DNA from: an uncultured Ruminococcus sp.
Lineage (GTDB): Bacteria > Bacillota > Clostridia > Oscillospirales > Acutalibacteraceae
DNA length: 39,467 bases
Reading direction: 5' to 3'
Assembly: GCA_902802795.1 (NCBI GenBank)
Contig: CADCNI010000019.1
Location: forward strand, 22,842 to 62,308
How positions within the stretch are numbered: the stretch's first letter is position 1; each line of letters begins with the position of its first letter. The position numbers were made by a program, and so were the translations under genes. A model generated the notes under the pieces. It saw only the letters and a program-made list of their open reading frames with translations, was not told the DNA's origin and did no database searches. Below are positions 23,128 through 31,606 of this stretch, piece by piece.

Positions 23128-23742
23128 ATGAAGAGGATTACAATAAAAAAACAGATGGTCTGTTTGATTTGTATAGCATGTGTTGTCGTTGTATTGGGCG
23201 GCTGTACGCTCCCGACATATAATTTGTCGATGGGAGGCTCGCCCTCCAAGGCACTCGACAGTTTTATGAAAGCAGTGGTAAATGGGGAAGATGAAAAAGT
23301 CGGTCGGATGCTCTACAATTACACATGGGATGGGAAATCTGACCTTGAAAACCAGGAGTTTGGTAAAAATGACAGGGCGATTTTTGCGTGTCTCCGTTCC
23401 GGCAGAAGTTATCAGATTGATGACAGTGCCGAGCAGAGGCTAGACAGTCATCATGCCATCGTTCCGATGGATTTCACTACCTTTGATATCGCAAAATTTC
23501 GGGATACTCTTTCCAAAGATGTCGTAGCGGCGGTGCAGCAAAAGCAGTTTGAAGGAAGTGTTTTTGAAGAGACGTCCGATATTGATCCGATTGTGGAAGA
23601 AGTAAAGGCCGAATTGCTGAAAGATCCCCAGCGTTTTCAGACCACCGCTCGTTTCGATGTGGAGATGATCAGTCACAAGGGACGTTGGAAAGTCGTGCTG
23701 ACGGATGAGCTTTACAGTGCGTTGACCGGTTATGCCGCGTGA
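23128..23742 (+). CDS. Small lipoprotein, first gene of the surface operon
   Basis: The 204-residue product has a lipoprotein signal peptide (basic KRITIKKQ, hydrophobic stretch, LGGC with Cys26). The mature part starts with a short linker and then ALDSFMKAVVNGEDEKVGRMLYNYT. This resembles the opening helix of cystatin/NTF2-like lipoprotein domains (DUF4878/DUF5105 type), and the C-terminal SHKGRWKVVLTDEL fits the last strand. It is probably a small solute- or polymer-binding domain on the outer face of the membrane. Exact family uncertain. It is cotranscribed with the glycosidase gene, 13 nt downstream. Confidence 0.75.
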   Translation: MKRITIKKQMVCLICIACVVVVLGGCTLPTYNLSMGGSPSKALDSFMKAVVNGEDEKVGRMLYNYTWDGKSDLENQEFGKNDRAIFACLRSGRSYQIDDSAEQRLDSHHAIVPMDFTTFDIAKFRDTLSKDVVAAVQQKQFEGSVFEETSDIDPIVEEVKAELLKDPQRFQTTARFDVEMISHKGRWKVVLTDELYSALTGYAA

Positions 23743-23755
23743 GGGAGATAGTCAG

Positions 23756-24775
23756 ATGAATCGAAACAAGTTTTTCAGGTTATCCGCCGCTGTGGTCTGT
23801 TTTTCTTTGGCAGCGTGCGTGTTGCTGCCTTCTGACAGCAAAAAAGACCTGACCGGTGAATATCTTGCCAAGAAATCGCTTTCGCAGGATGTGGGGGAAG
23901 CGGTCAATCATTTAAGTGATGACATCTACACAGAGATTTTTTCTCTGCCTAAGGTCTATACGCTGCCTTGGACGCTTGCCGTTCCCCCGCAGCCTAATCC
24001 TGACGGGTTTAAAAAAGAAACCTATGAGGACAAGACCATAACGGTGAAATGCTGGAAGGAATTTGTTACCCTTCCTTCCAAAAAAACGGTGCATGCCAAT
24101 TTTGCGGATATCAAAGTAGGACATCCTACGCAGCTTCGTACTGCGTTTGCCGGAGGAAATTACGGCAATTCCAAACGCGAATATACGACGGTTATGGCTG
24201 CCGCCAATCATGCGATTCTTGCTATCAACGCGGATTTTTACAATTGCCGAACAGGAGGAGTGATTCTGCGCCAGAATATTCTGTACCGCTCAAAACCTTT
24301 TGGCATTGATACGCTGATGATTGATAATCATGGAAATTTTATAGTGATGGAGGATAACGAGATTATCGAAAGTCATTATTTGGAAAACCATGAAATTTAT
24401 CAGACCATCGCCTTTGGCCCGTGGTTGGTTAAGGACGGAAAAGCCATTCACAAGAAAATGGATCAGTACAAGAGCGTTTCTTGCGGTCAGTATGCCAATA
24501 ATCCACGGACCGCCATAGGTCAGCTCGGAGAACTGCATTATCTGGTGTGTACGGTGGACGGACGTTCTTCACTTTCTTCCGGGTGTACTACCAACGAGCT
24601 GGCGGATATCATGGAAATGAAAAAGTGCGTGACGGCTTATAATCTAGACGGCGGTCAATCCACCGATATGGTATTTCATGATAAGATTTATAACGCGGTT
24701 TCCAACGGCGGCGAACGCAAACTGAGCGATATCATTTATTTTGCGACGGCATTGCCGGAGGAAGAATGGGATTAA
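23756..24775 (+). CDS. Lipid-anchored phosphodiester glycosidase family protein (NAGPA/DUF2233)
   Basis: The 339-residue protein has a lipoprotein signal peptide (FSLAAC, Cys21) and a C-terminal NAGPA domain. Conserved blocks are AILAINADFYNCRTGGVILR, FGPWLVKDGKAI, NNPRTAIGQLGELHYLVCTV, DGRSSLSSGCTTNELADIM and YNLDGGQSTDMVF; the usual NLDGGGS reads NLDGGQS here. The family removes sugars linked through phosphodiesters, such as GlcNAc-1-phosphate caps or teichoic-acid-like polymers. The ATG at 23756 is chosen over the frame start at 23732 because GGGAG stands just upstream and the signal peptide then begins correctly. Next gene: the Lgt homologue, 24 nt downstream. Confidence 0.88.
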   Translation: MNRNKFFRLSAAVVCFSLAACVLLPSDSKKDLTGEYLAKKSLSQDVGEAVNHLSDDIYTEIFSLPKVYTLPWTLAVPPQPNPDGFKKETYEDKTITVKCWKEFVTLPSKKTVHANFADIKVGHPTQLRTAFAGGNYGNSKREYTTVMAAANHAILAINADFYNCRTGGVILRQNILYRSKPFGIDTLMIDNHGNFIVMEDNEIIESHYLENHEIYQTIAFGPWLVKDGKAIHKKMDQYKSVSCGQYANNPRTAIGQLGELHYLVCTVDGRSSLSSGCTTNELADIMEMKKCVTAYNLDGGQSTDMVFHDKIYNAVSNGGERKLSDIIYFATALPEEEWD

Positions 24776-24799
24776 CGGGTTTTACAGGAGGAGCGGCTG

Positions 24800-25897
24800 A
24801 TGTCCGATCAAACGATGTTTCTGGATTTTGGTTTGTTTAGCGTTTACTGGTACGGTTTTTTGATGGGGATAACGGTACTGCTGGCAACCGGTTTGTTTGT
24901 TTTTCTGAGAAAGATGCAGGGAGAAGATACGGAAAGCAGTATGACGACTGCTTTGGTGGCCTTGCCTGCGGCGCTCATTCTGTCACGTGTTTTCTATTGC
25001 TGGTTTGCCAAGGCGTTGTTTTCCGGCGGTGTGTGGGAAATGATGAACCTTTTGACTGGGGGTTACGCGCTTTACGGCGCTTTGGCGGGCATTCTGACGG
25101 TGGTTTTGGCGGAAGGACTCTGGTGTGGCAAGTCCGTTATCCAGATGCTCGACGCCGTTTGTCCTTCTGTCGCGTTGGCGATTGCTATGGAAAAATGGGC
25201 GGGATATATCAACGGGAGCGATATCGGTTTTTCCGTTTCTTCTGCGTGGATACAGCGTTTTCCTTTTTCTGTCCGATCCGAAGCCGATCTTGGGTACAAT
25301 TTGTGGGTCGGTTTTTTTGAAGGTGCGGCGGCCATGTTGATTTTTCTCTTTCTTTTTGTGGCTTTTGTGATGAAAGATCGGAAAGACTGCAAGGGATTGC
25401 GTCGCGGGGACATTGTTTTGTTGTTTATGATGTCATTCGGTTTTTCGCAGTCCTTTCTGGAAAGTATGCGGGATGATTCACTTTTTATGGTGACGCTGGG
25501 ATTTGTGCGCATCAATCAAATTATCAGCATTGTGATGGCTGTTGGCGCACTGGTCTTTTTGATGGTCAGAAAAGGCCGACGCAGAGGGGTTTCTGCGATT
25601 GACGTCGTCCTTTGGCTGCTTTGTGCGGCAGCCTTGGGTCTTGCCATTTACTGTGAGTTCACGATGAACGCCGTTTCTATGACCAGAAATTACATTCTTT
25701 TGGCGATTTCGCTGTCTGTGATGTTCACCGTGGGACTTTGTCTGATGATCGGCGGCTGGAAGCATGGCGCAGGGAAAGTCGGTGAGTCGGCCATTGACAA
25801 CAACCTTGGGTCCGACGAAGAGGAAAAGGAATTGGAAAGATTTATTGAGATCGATATTCACGGACTGGATTTGGATGAACTCAAATCTTTTAGATAA
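24800..25897 (+). CDS. Divergent Lgt (prolipoprotein diacylglyceryl transferase) family protein with extra C-terminal region
   Basis: This 365-residue polytopic membrane protein follows the Lgt plan: VYWYGFLMGI, ILSRVFYCWF, GGYALYGALAG, EKWAGYINGSDIG, and ESMRDDSL ... GFVRINQIIS. Lgt moves diacylglycerol from phosphatidylglycerol to the lipobox Cys of lipoproteins. In the signature that normally reads GRxxNFINGE, Arg, Asn and Glu are replaced (EKWAGYINGS), whereas the C-terminal Arg in ESMRDD is kept. Beyond the normal ~260 residues it has two more helices and an acidic tail with EEEKELERFIEIDIHGLD. AGGAGG is 8 nt before the ATG. Lying among three lipoprotein genes, it may be a dedicated or altered acyltransferase rather than the housekeeping enzyme. 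Confidence 0.85.
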   Translation: MSDQTMFLDFGLFSVYWYGFLMGITVLLATGLFVFLRKMQGEDTESSMTTALVALPAALILSRVFYCWFAKALFSGGVWEMMNLLTGGYALYGALAGILTVVLAEGLWCGKSVIQMLDAVCPSVALAIAMEKWAGYINGSDIGFSVSSAWIQRFPFSVRSEADLGYNLWVGFFEGAAAMLIFLFLFVAFVMKDRKDCKGLRRGDIVLLFMMSFGFSQSFLESMRDDSLFMVTLGFVRINQIISIVMAVGALVFLMVRKGRRRGVSAIDVVLWLLCAAALGLAIYCEFTMNAVSMTRNYILLAISLSVMFTVGLCLMIGGWKHGAGKVGESAIDNNLGSDEEEKELERFIEIDIHGLDLDELKSFR

Positions 25898-25900
25898 TGG

Positions 25901-28900
25901 ATGAAACGGCTTAGATCAAACGGAGATGAAGCTTTGAAGATGATGTGTAATAAAAAGGAACGAATGTTAAAGAAAATAGTGGCGGAAATGTTTTTATTGC
26001 TTGCATTGTCACTGATCGCGGCGTCTGTGTTGTGTCTGAGTGCTTGTGAAGGAAAAAGGGCAGCAGGCAGCACAGTTTCCGACGATTCTTTCCTATCCGG
26101 AACGGATGTCGTAATCAATGAAGTGCTTGCATCCAACAGCCTGAGCGCCAAAGCGTATGACGGGCGTTATTATGACTGGGTGGAGTTGTATAATCCTACG
26201 GCGAACAAGATTGCGCTGGACGGCTATTTTCTTTCTGACAATCTGGAAGAGTTGCAAAAGTTTTCCCTCGACGGTCAGGAGATCGCCGCAAGGGGGTATC
26301 TGCTCGTTTATTGTTCAGGTCTTAATATGACTGATCAGACGGGAATGGTGCACACCAATTTCAAGCTGTCTGCTGCCAACGGAGAAACGCTTTATCTTTC
26401 GAATGCGTCTTCGGTATCATCTGTGACGGTTCCTCCCTCCAGACAGGATGTTTCTTACGGACTGGATCGAGACGGAACAGAATATGTGTGGTTTGAAATA
26501 CCCACGCCGGGAGAAAGAAATACAGGGGCTTCGCAGGTGTTGAAAAATTCGGTTTTTATCAATGAATACATGATTTCCAATACCTTTACGCTGTACGATT
26601 GTGAAGGCGATTACGGTGATTGGGTGGAGCTTTACAATCCCGACACGGAATCGGCCGATCTGAGCCGCTGCGGTCTGACAGATGATGAAGGAGATCCTAT
26701 GCGCTATGTGTTTCCAGAAGGAACTGTCATGGAACCCGGCAGCTATCTGTTGATTTTTTGCGACGGCAAAAACAAGACCGACAGCAAGGGAATGCTTCAT
26801 ACCAATTTCTCCTTAAGTGTTGAGGACGGCGCCATCTCGCTGTTTACCCCCGACAGAATTCTTTCCTGTAAAGTGGATGTTATGGCGCTTCCCGACAATA
26901 TTTCCTGCGGTAAGGTTGAAGGCGAGGATGAGATGAAGCTCTTTCCACGTCCTACTCCCGGCAAGCCGAATACTACCAAGTGGACGGAGCTTTCGGTCCA
27001 GGTTACGCCGGACATCAACGACGGCGTGTTGATCAGCGAAATCCTTTCGGCTTCAAGTGCCAAAAAGATCAAATATAAAAAGGATTATATCGAAATTGCC
27101 AATATGACGAAGCAGGCGGTGAATCTGGACGGGTACACTTTATCGCAGCGTCCCGGCGAAGTGTTTTTTACCTTTCCCGATATAGAGCTTCAGCCGTCGG
27201 AATGTGTGGTCGTTTATTGCGACGGAAGTCTGAATACCAGCGACAAGACGCATTTGCATGCACCGATCAAGATCAGTACGTCTGGCGAGGATTTTTATCT
27301 GGCGAATGCTTCGGGAAGAATTTGTGACGTGTTTTCTTCGGGAAAAGGGAGAGACGGTATGTCAAGCGGACGTGTCGGCAGGGATACGACGCATCGTGTC
27401 TTTTTTGCCGAGCCAACTCCCGGCAAGGTTAATAATGGAACGTATTACACATCCTTTGCTCCCGTTCCTGCATTTAGTGTTGACGGCGGCGTCGTGAAAA
27501 GCGGTACCGCCGTTAAGCTTTCCGCTCCCAAAGGCTATACCATTCTTTATACCACCAACGGCTCGGAACCCACACTTTCCTCTAAGGTTTACAAATCTCC
27601 TTTCAAAATCAAAAAGAACACCGTGATACGGGCGGCAGCGTATGCGGAAAATGAGGCGCTCAGCGAATGCGTTACACAGACTTATCTGGTCAAAAATCCC
27701 CACACCATTCCCATTGTCTGTCTTTCCGGGAATAAACAAGGATTAATTGACAGCGACGGTATCTTTAACAATGTGGATAATTGGTCGGAACGCAAGGTTC
27801 ACATTGAGTATTTGGATGAAAGCGGCGTCAAGAGGGTGGAGTTTGAGTGCGGTGCGCGTCATTTCGGCGCCTATTCGCTGAAATTGCCCCAGAAGGGCAT
27901 TAAACTTTCGCTGCGGGAGATTTACGGACAAACGGAAGTCAGTTATCCCTTTTTTAATGAAAACCCCAATGCCGCTACCACTTTTTCTACGCTGCTGCTT
28001 CGTCCCAGCGGTCAGGATCAGAATCGTGCCAAGCTGAGAGATGAGTTGGTTCCTGCCATTATCCGCGGGCAGATCGATATTGATTATCAGGAGTATCGCG
28101 CCTGCGCGTTGTATGTGGATGCGCAGTATTGGGGCTTATATTATATCCGCGAACATCTTGGCGGGGAATATTTGGAAAAGTATTACGGCTATCAGGAAGG
28201 AACTTATGATCTTGTCAAGTCCCAGTTATTTGCGCAGGAGGGCAGTTTGAACGAGTATCAGAAGCTGACACGCTTTTGCCAGTCCAATGATCTGACGGTC
28301 AAGGAGAATTATGATTATATCTGTTCGGTGGTGGATATAGATTCGCTGATTCATTTCTGGATATTGGAAACCTATTTCGGCAATTTTGATTCCGGAAATA
28401 TTCGCTGCTACAAGCCTAAGAATGGCGGTAAATGGCGATGGATGATCTATGATATGGATTGGGCTATGGTGAATTTGAATGCGATGAGAAACAAAAATTA
28501 TATTGATGAGCATTTACTCGATCCGGAAGGTCACGGCGCAGCTCATTTTGACAATTCCATTATTCGTAATCTTTTGAAAAATAAGGAATTCAGAGAGCGT
28601 TTTCTCACGCTGTACTGCTACGATGTGCAGTACATATTTACGCCTGAGAGAACCATTCCCATTCTCAATGCCATGGCGAGCAATATTGACAATGAGATAA
28701 AACTCAATCAAACCGTGTGGGAACAGCCGAAGTACAAGGAGTGGAAGAACAATGCGGTACCGTTTTTACAAAGATTTTTGGAGGAAAAACCTGCTGTGGC
28801 TTTCAAACAGTTAAAACAGAGCTTTAAACTAAAAGATGACGATTTGAAAAAGTATCAGGCGCTGGCGGCGCAGTATAAAAATCAAAAAGACGCCGATCAG

Positions 28901-28915
28901 AAATCGGCAGATTGA
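25901..28915 (+). CDS. Lipoprotein with three lamin-tail domains, a CHB_HEX_C-like domain and a CotH kinase domain
   Basis: The 1004-residue surface protein has an N-terminal lipoprotein signal ending CLSAC (Cys49). Three lamin-tail (LTD) domains begin at about residues 68 (DVVINEVLASN), 216 (VFINEYMISN) and 373 (GVLISEILSAS), each with a DWVELYNP-like block and a TPGxxN end. A chitobiase/hexosaminidase C-terminal-like domain (ILYTTNGSEPTLSS) lies at about 520-596. The CotH kinase domain at about 600-930 has LRPSGQDQNRAKLRDEL, WGLYYIREHLGGEYL and GKWRWMIYDMDWAM. CotH kinases phosphorylate secreted proteins. The start is uncertain: the ATG at 25901 follows the Lgt stop by 3 nt without a ribosome-binding site, whereas the ATG at 25964 gives a more typical signal peptide with AAGGAA before it. 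Confidence 0.92.
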   Translation: MKRLRSNGDEALKMMCNKKERMLKKIVAEMFLLLALSLIAASVLCLSACEGKRAAGSTVSDDSFLSGTDVVINEVLASNSLSAKAYDGRYYDWVELYNPTANKIALDGYFLSDNLEELQKFSLDGQEIAARGYLLVYCSGLNMTDQTGMVHTNFKLSAANGETLYLSNASSVSSVTVPPSRQDVSYGLDRDGTEYVWFEIPTPGERNTGASQVLKNSVFINEYMISNTFTLYDCEGDYGDWVELYNPDTESADLSRCGLTDDEGDPMRYVFPEGTVMEPGSYLLIFCDGKNKTDSKGMLHTNFSLSVEDGAISLFTPDRILSCKVDVMALPDNISCGKVEGEDEMKLFPRPTPGKPNTTKWTELSVQVTPDINDGVLISEILSASSAKKIKYKKDYIEIANMTKQAVNLDGYTLSQRPGEVFFTFPDIELQPSECVVVYCDGSLNTSDKTHLHAPIKISTSGEDFYLANASGRICDVFSSGKGRDGMSSGRVGRDTTHRVFFAEPTPGKVNNGTYYTSFAPVPAFSVDGGVVKSGTAVKLSAPKGYTILYTTNGSEPTLSSKVYKSPFKIKKNTVIRAAAYAENEALSECVTQTYLVKNPHTIPIVCLSGNKQGLIDSDGIFNNVDNWSERKVHIEYLDESGVKRVEFECGARHFGAYSLKLPQKGIKLSLREIYGQTEVSYPFFNENPNAATTFSTLLLRPSGQDQNRAKLRDELVPAIIRGQIDIDYQEYRACALYVDAQYWGLYYIREHLGGEYLEKYYGYQEGTYDLVKSQLFAQEGSLNEYQKLTRFCQSNDLTVKENYDYICSVVDIDSLIHFWILETYFGNFDSGNIRCYKPKNGGKWRWMIYDMDWAMVNLNAMRNKNYIDEHLLDPEGHGAAHFDNSIIRNLLKNKEFRERFLTLYCYDVQYIFTPERTIPILNAMASNIDNEIKLNQTVWEQPKYKEWKNNAVPFLQRFLEEKPAVAFKQLKQSFKLKDDDLKKYQALAAQYKNQKDADQKSAD

Positions 28916-28931
28916 TTTCATGTCCACCAAA

Positions 28932-28988
28932 CACAAAGGCTGTCTCATAGGGGATTGATTCCCGAAGAGGCAGCCTTTGTTTGTTTTT
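28932..28988. terminator. Terminator after the CotH gene (bidirectional)
   Basis: A hairpin with a 10-bp outer stem (ACAAAGGCTG at 28932, CAGCCTTTGT ending 28980) and inner CTC/GAG and GGG/CCC pairs is followed by a T-run to 28988. It lies between convergent genes. Confidence 0.85.
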
Positions 28989-29013
28989 TCATAGGAATGA
29001 AGATGGGTTGATT

Positions 29014-30192
29014 TTATGAACCGATGTCCGGTGCGCCGCCGTTTTTCTGGTTGGGAATGGAGTCGAGCTGATGTCCGTTGAAAAGAATAGTGCCGCCGTT
29101 GTACCGGACGTTGCCGTCGTAGTCAAAAGCATACCGTCCGATGATGTCAATGATGCCGCCGTTGATGATGATGTCGCCGTTGCAGTCAATGCCGTCTCCT
29201 TCGCCTTGCCCCATGCGAATAGTGACGGAGCCGCCGTTGATTTCCGCGGTCGGGGAGTAGGATTTGGATTTGTGTGCGGCGTTGATGCCATCATCCTGGG
29301 CATTGATGTGAAGATCGCCGTTATTGATCTGAATATAGGTTCCTTCCATGCCTTCGCGTGCCGTGACGTGAATGGCGCCGCTGTCGATCTGAAAAAGGGA
29401 ATTGGCATGCAGGCCGTCATCGCCGGCCTGCACGGTGAAGTGGCCTCCTCCGATGTAGAGGCAGCCGAGCGTATCGTCATCATTGTTTTCGACGTGAATG
29501 CCGTCTGTTCCTGCTTTCAGAGAAAAGATACCGTCCGCGATGCTCACGGAATCATTGGCTTCGATGGATTTGGAGGCGGCTGTAATGGAATAGGTGCCGC
29601 CGGTGATCGTCAGGTTGTCTTTGCAGACAATGCCGTTTTCAGGGGATGTAATTGTCAGAGAACCTGTCCCGTTGCAGACAAGATTATTTTTGGAAAAGAT
29701 GACGCCGTCAATGTGATTGCTGACATCCGCTGCAAAACGGTTGGTGACGGCCAGTGTGTTGCTTCCTGTCAGTGTGATAAAGACCTTTTTCGCTTTTTTG
29801 CTGTAAATGCATGGCTTTTCTTGATTGGTAAGGCTGAGATTGTCCAGTACCAACTGTATCTTATCCTGCGCATTTGCTTGGACAGTAATTGTTACATCCG
29901 AGGCTTGTCCGCGGATGACGTACACTCCTTCCTCCGTGATGGTGATTTCCTGTCCGTCCGTGACAGCAATGTGTTTGGCCTGGCTTGTATCTGCGGATTG
30001 CGTCATGTCGCGTTCGGTGAACAGTTCGGTTGCGTCCATCAGTCTGCTTTTGGAAGAGGATATAGACGGCACTGTCGCAGAGTCGGATGTATCTGTTTCA
30101 AAGGTACATCCGGTGAAAGACAGGGCGCACAGGCTGACGGCCAGTCCGGCGGCAATTCTTTTGGCAAGGCTTGTTGTGTTTATGCGTTTCAT
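29014..30192 (-). CDS. Cthe_2159-type beta-helix carbohydrate-binding lipoprotein
   Basis: The 392-residue protein has a lipoprotein signal (LAKRIAAGLAVSLCALSFTGC, Cys29) and then a parallel beta-helix of many ~22-residue turns, seen in repeats such as NGIVCKDNLTITGGTYSIT, DGIHVENN, DGLHANSLFQIDSGAIHVT and DGIDCNGDIIINGG. This is the pattern of the PF14262 family, whose Clostridium thermocellum member Cthe_2159 binds cellulose and polygalacturonic acid and is calcium-rich. The start is the ATG at 30192, 9 nt after GGGAGG. It faces the CotH gene across a shared terminator. Such proteins are often found near CotH genes, so it may be a surface partner or substrate. Confidence 0.88.
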   Translation of the reverse strand: MKRINTTSLAKRIAAGLAVSLCALSFTGCTFETDTSDSATVPSISSSKSRLMDATELFTERDMTQSADTSQAKHIAVTDGQEITITEEGVYVIRGQASDVTITVQANAQDKIQLVLDNLSLTNQEKPCIYSKKAKKVFITLTGSNTLAVTNRFAADVSNHIDGVIFSKNNLVCNGTGSLTITSPENGIVCKDNLTITGGTYSITAASKSIEANDSVSIADGIFSLKAGTDGIHVENNDDDTLGCLYIGGGHFTVQAGDDGLHANSLFQIDSGAIHVTAREGMEGTYIQINNGDLHINAQDDGINAAHKSKSYSPTAEINGGSVTIRMGQGEGDGIDCNGDIIINGGIIDIIGRYAFDYDGNVRYNGGTILFNGHQLDSIPNQKNGGAPDIGS

Positions 30193-30239
30193 AGTTGGCA
30201 TCCTCCCGCGTGCATAATGAAAGAGTCGTGTATATTGCG

Positions 30240-30282
30240 ACAGCCGAAGAATGCAGACCCCGTCTGAAACTCCTTCGGCTGT
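30240..30282. other. Intergenic hairpin
   Basis: A perfect 10-bp stem (ACAGCCGAAG 30240-30249 with 30273-30282) encloses a smaller CAGAC/GTCTG stem. There is no T-run on the minus strand, so it may slow or process the transcript between 30299 and 30192 rather than end it. Confidence 0.5.
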
Positions 30283-30298
30283 TTGGTTGAATGATGGA

Positions 30299-30709
30299 TT
30301 ATTTCTTTTTTCTGTTCCGATTGGCGGCTTGGGTCTTTTTGGGATTGGACAGTGACGTATTTTGGGCTTTGCTTTTTGTATCGTTGTGGGTCGCGCTTTT
30401 GGAGATGTTTTGGGCGCTTTTTGAGGATTGTTTGCCGGCGTTCTTTTTCTTTTTGTTGGTGGCTGGCTGATCACTTACAAGACTTTCATACAATCGCACA
30501 AATGCCATTAAAAGAAAAAGCGCAATGATAAAATAGGGGACAGGCGCCGGAAATCCGGCATAGACATTTTGTGAGAGGCCGAAAATTACGACAAAAACCA
30601 TTATCGAATAAAACGCTGCAGAGAGCCCCGCACGGCATTTGGCGTAACGCTCTTTGATTTCATTCCATCTGGCTTCGGACAGAAAGGGGAGTTTTTTATT
30701 GTCGGACAT
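30299..30709 (-). CDS. Small membrane protein with a Lys/Asn-rich basic tail
   Basis: The 136-residue protein has a cytoplasmic N-terminal helix (LSEARWNEIKERYAKCRAG), two membrane helices (about residues 28-46 and 52-72) and a disordered tail rich in Lys, Asn, Ser and Gln ending NRNRKKK. GGGAGG stands 8 nt before the ATG. No catalytic motif is seen; the basic tail, on the same side as the N-terminus, might bind nucleic acid or phospholipid. The family is not recognised. It lies 18 nt after the Sel1 gene and upstream of the beta-helix gene, so the three may share a transcript. Confidence 0.75.
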   Translation of the reverse strand: MSDNKKLPFLSEARWNEIKERYAKCRAGLSAAFYSIMVFVVIFGLSQNVYAGFPAPVPYFIIALFLLMAFVRLYESLVSDQPATNKKKKNAGKQSSKSAQNISKSATHNDTKSKAQNTSLSNPKKTQAANRNRKKK

Positions 30710-30727
30710 GACGGTTTCCTCCCTTGC

Positions 30728-31462
30728 TTATTGTACACCCGGAAAACCTAATTGCCGGAGCGCCTGATTGGCGGGTGCAAATCCGGCTTTGGCGGAACGG
30801 CGATACCAGCCAGCCGCCTGTGCCAGATCTTTCTCTACGCCGCGACCGCTCTGGAACAGGCTGCCGTAAACAAACTGTGCCTGCGCCTCGCCGGCTTCGG
30901 CTGCCAGTTGTATCAAGCTGACTCCCTCCGCATCTGCTGCCGCATTGTTCCCTGCGTTCGACAGGATTTTCATGCCTTGAAAGAAGCACGCTGCCGGGAA
31001 TTTCTTTTCCACGGCGGCTTGCAGATATTCGTTTGCTTTGACGGGATTTTTTGCCACGCCCAGCCCGTTCTCATACATCATTGCCAGATGGAAGGTGGCG
31101 CTGAGTTCGCCTTTTTCCGCTGCTTTCGTGAACATATTGGCCGCCTTGACCGGGTCTTTTGGCATTCCGCATACGCCGTTCATGAAGCACATCCCTATCA
31201 TGTGCAGGGCAGCTCCGCTGCCTTTTTCAGCAGCCTTTTTCCAGCAGTTTCCCGCTGCGGCGTCGTCTTTGGAGACGCCTTCACCGTTGAACAGGCAGAT
31301 TCCGTAGTCGAAAAGCGCATCCGTATTGCCCCGGTCGGCTGCCATTTTCATGAGGCGCGCTCCTTCTTCGGGGTCCTGTTCGTATTCGTCGCTACCTTTG
31401 AGATATTGCCGTGCCAGTTGAAGCAGTTCGTCATCGGTCAGTTTTTCATAATCCATTGCCAT
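30728..31462 (-). CDS. Sel1-repeat (TPR-like) protein
   Basis: The 244-residue soluble protein is made of five to six Sel1-like repeats of about 36 residues. Examples are GARLMKMAADRGNTDALFDY, AGNCWKKAAEKGSGAALHMI, AANMFTKAAEKGELSATFHL and AAGWYRRSAKAGFAPANQAL, with intervening GxGVxKD turns. Such solenoids serve as protein-protein scaffolds. There is no signal peptide, so the protein is probably cytoplasmic. GGGAG lies about 10 nt before the ATG at 31462 (a second in-frame ATG is at 31456). It heads a three-gene unit with the small membrane protein and beta-helix lipoprotein. Confidence 0.88.
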   Translation of the reverse strand: MAMDYEKLTDDELLQLARQYLKGSDEYEQDPEEGARLMKMAADRGNTDALFDYGICLFNGEGVSKDDAAAGNCWKKAAEKGSGAALHMIGMCFMNGVCGMPKDPVKAANMFTKAAEKGELSATFHLAMMYENGLGVAKNPVKANEYLQAAVEKKFPAACFFQGMKILSNAGNNAAADAEGVSLIQLAAEAGEAQAQFVYGSLFQSGRGVEKDLAQAAGWYRRSAKAGFAPANQALRQLGFPGVQ

Positions 31463-31606
31463 GGTTGATAGTCTCCCTTTGTGCTTTTTAATGATGAAAT
31501 GTATGAGAATAAACAGGCATGAAGCATGGCAATCGGCCGCAAATGAAGTGTAAGGCGAGGTTGTGAATGCATGTCAGTTGCGCTGCACGCTGTTTAGTTG
31601 CTCTTA

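Noticed and set aside
29071-30267. 398-codon plus-strand frame opposite the beta-helix gene
   Set aside because: The beta-helix repeats and lipobox on the minus strand are unmistakable; the plus frame has only shadow repeats.
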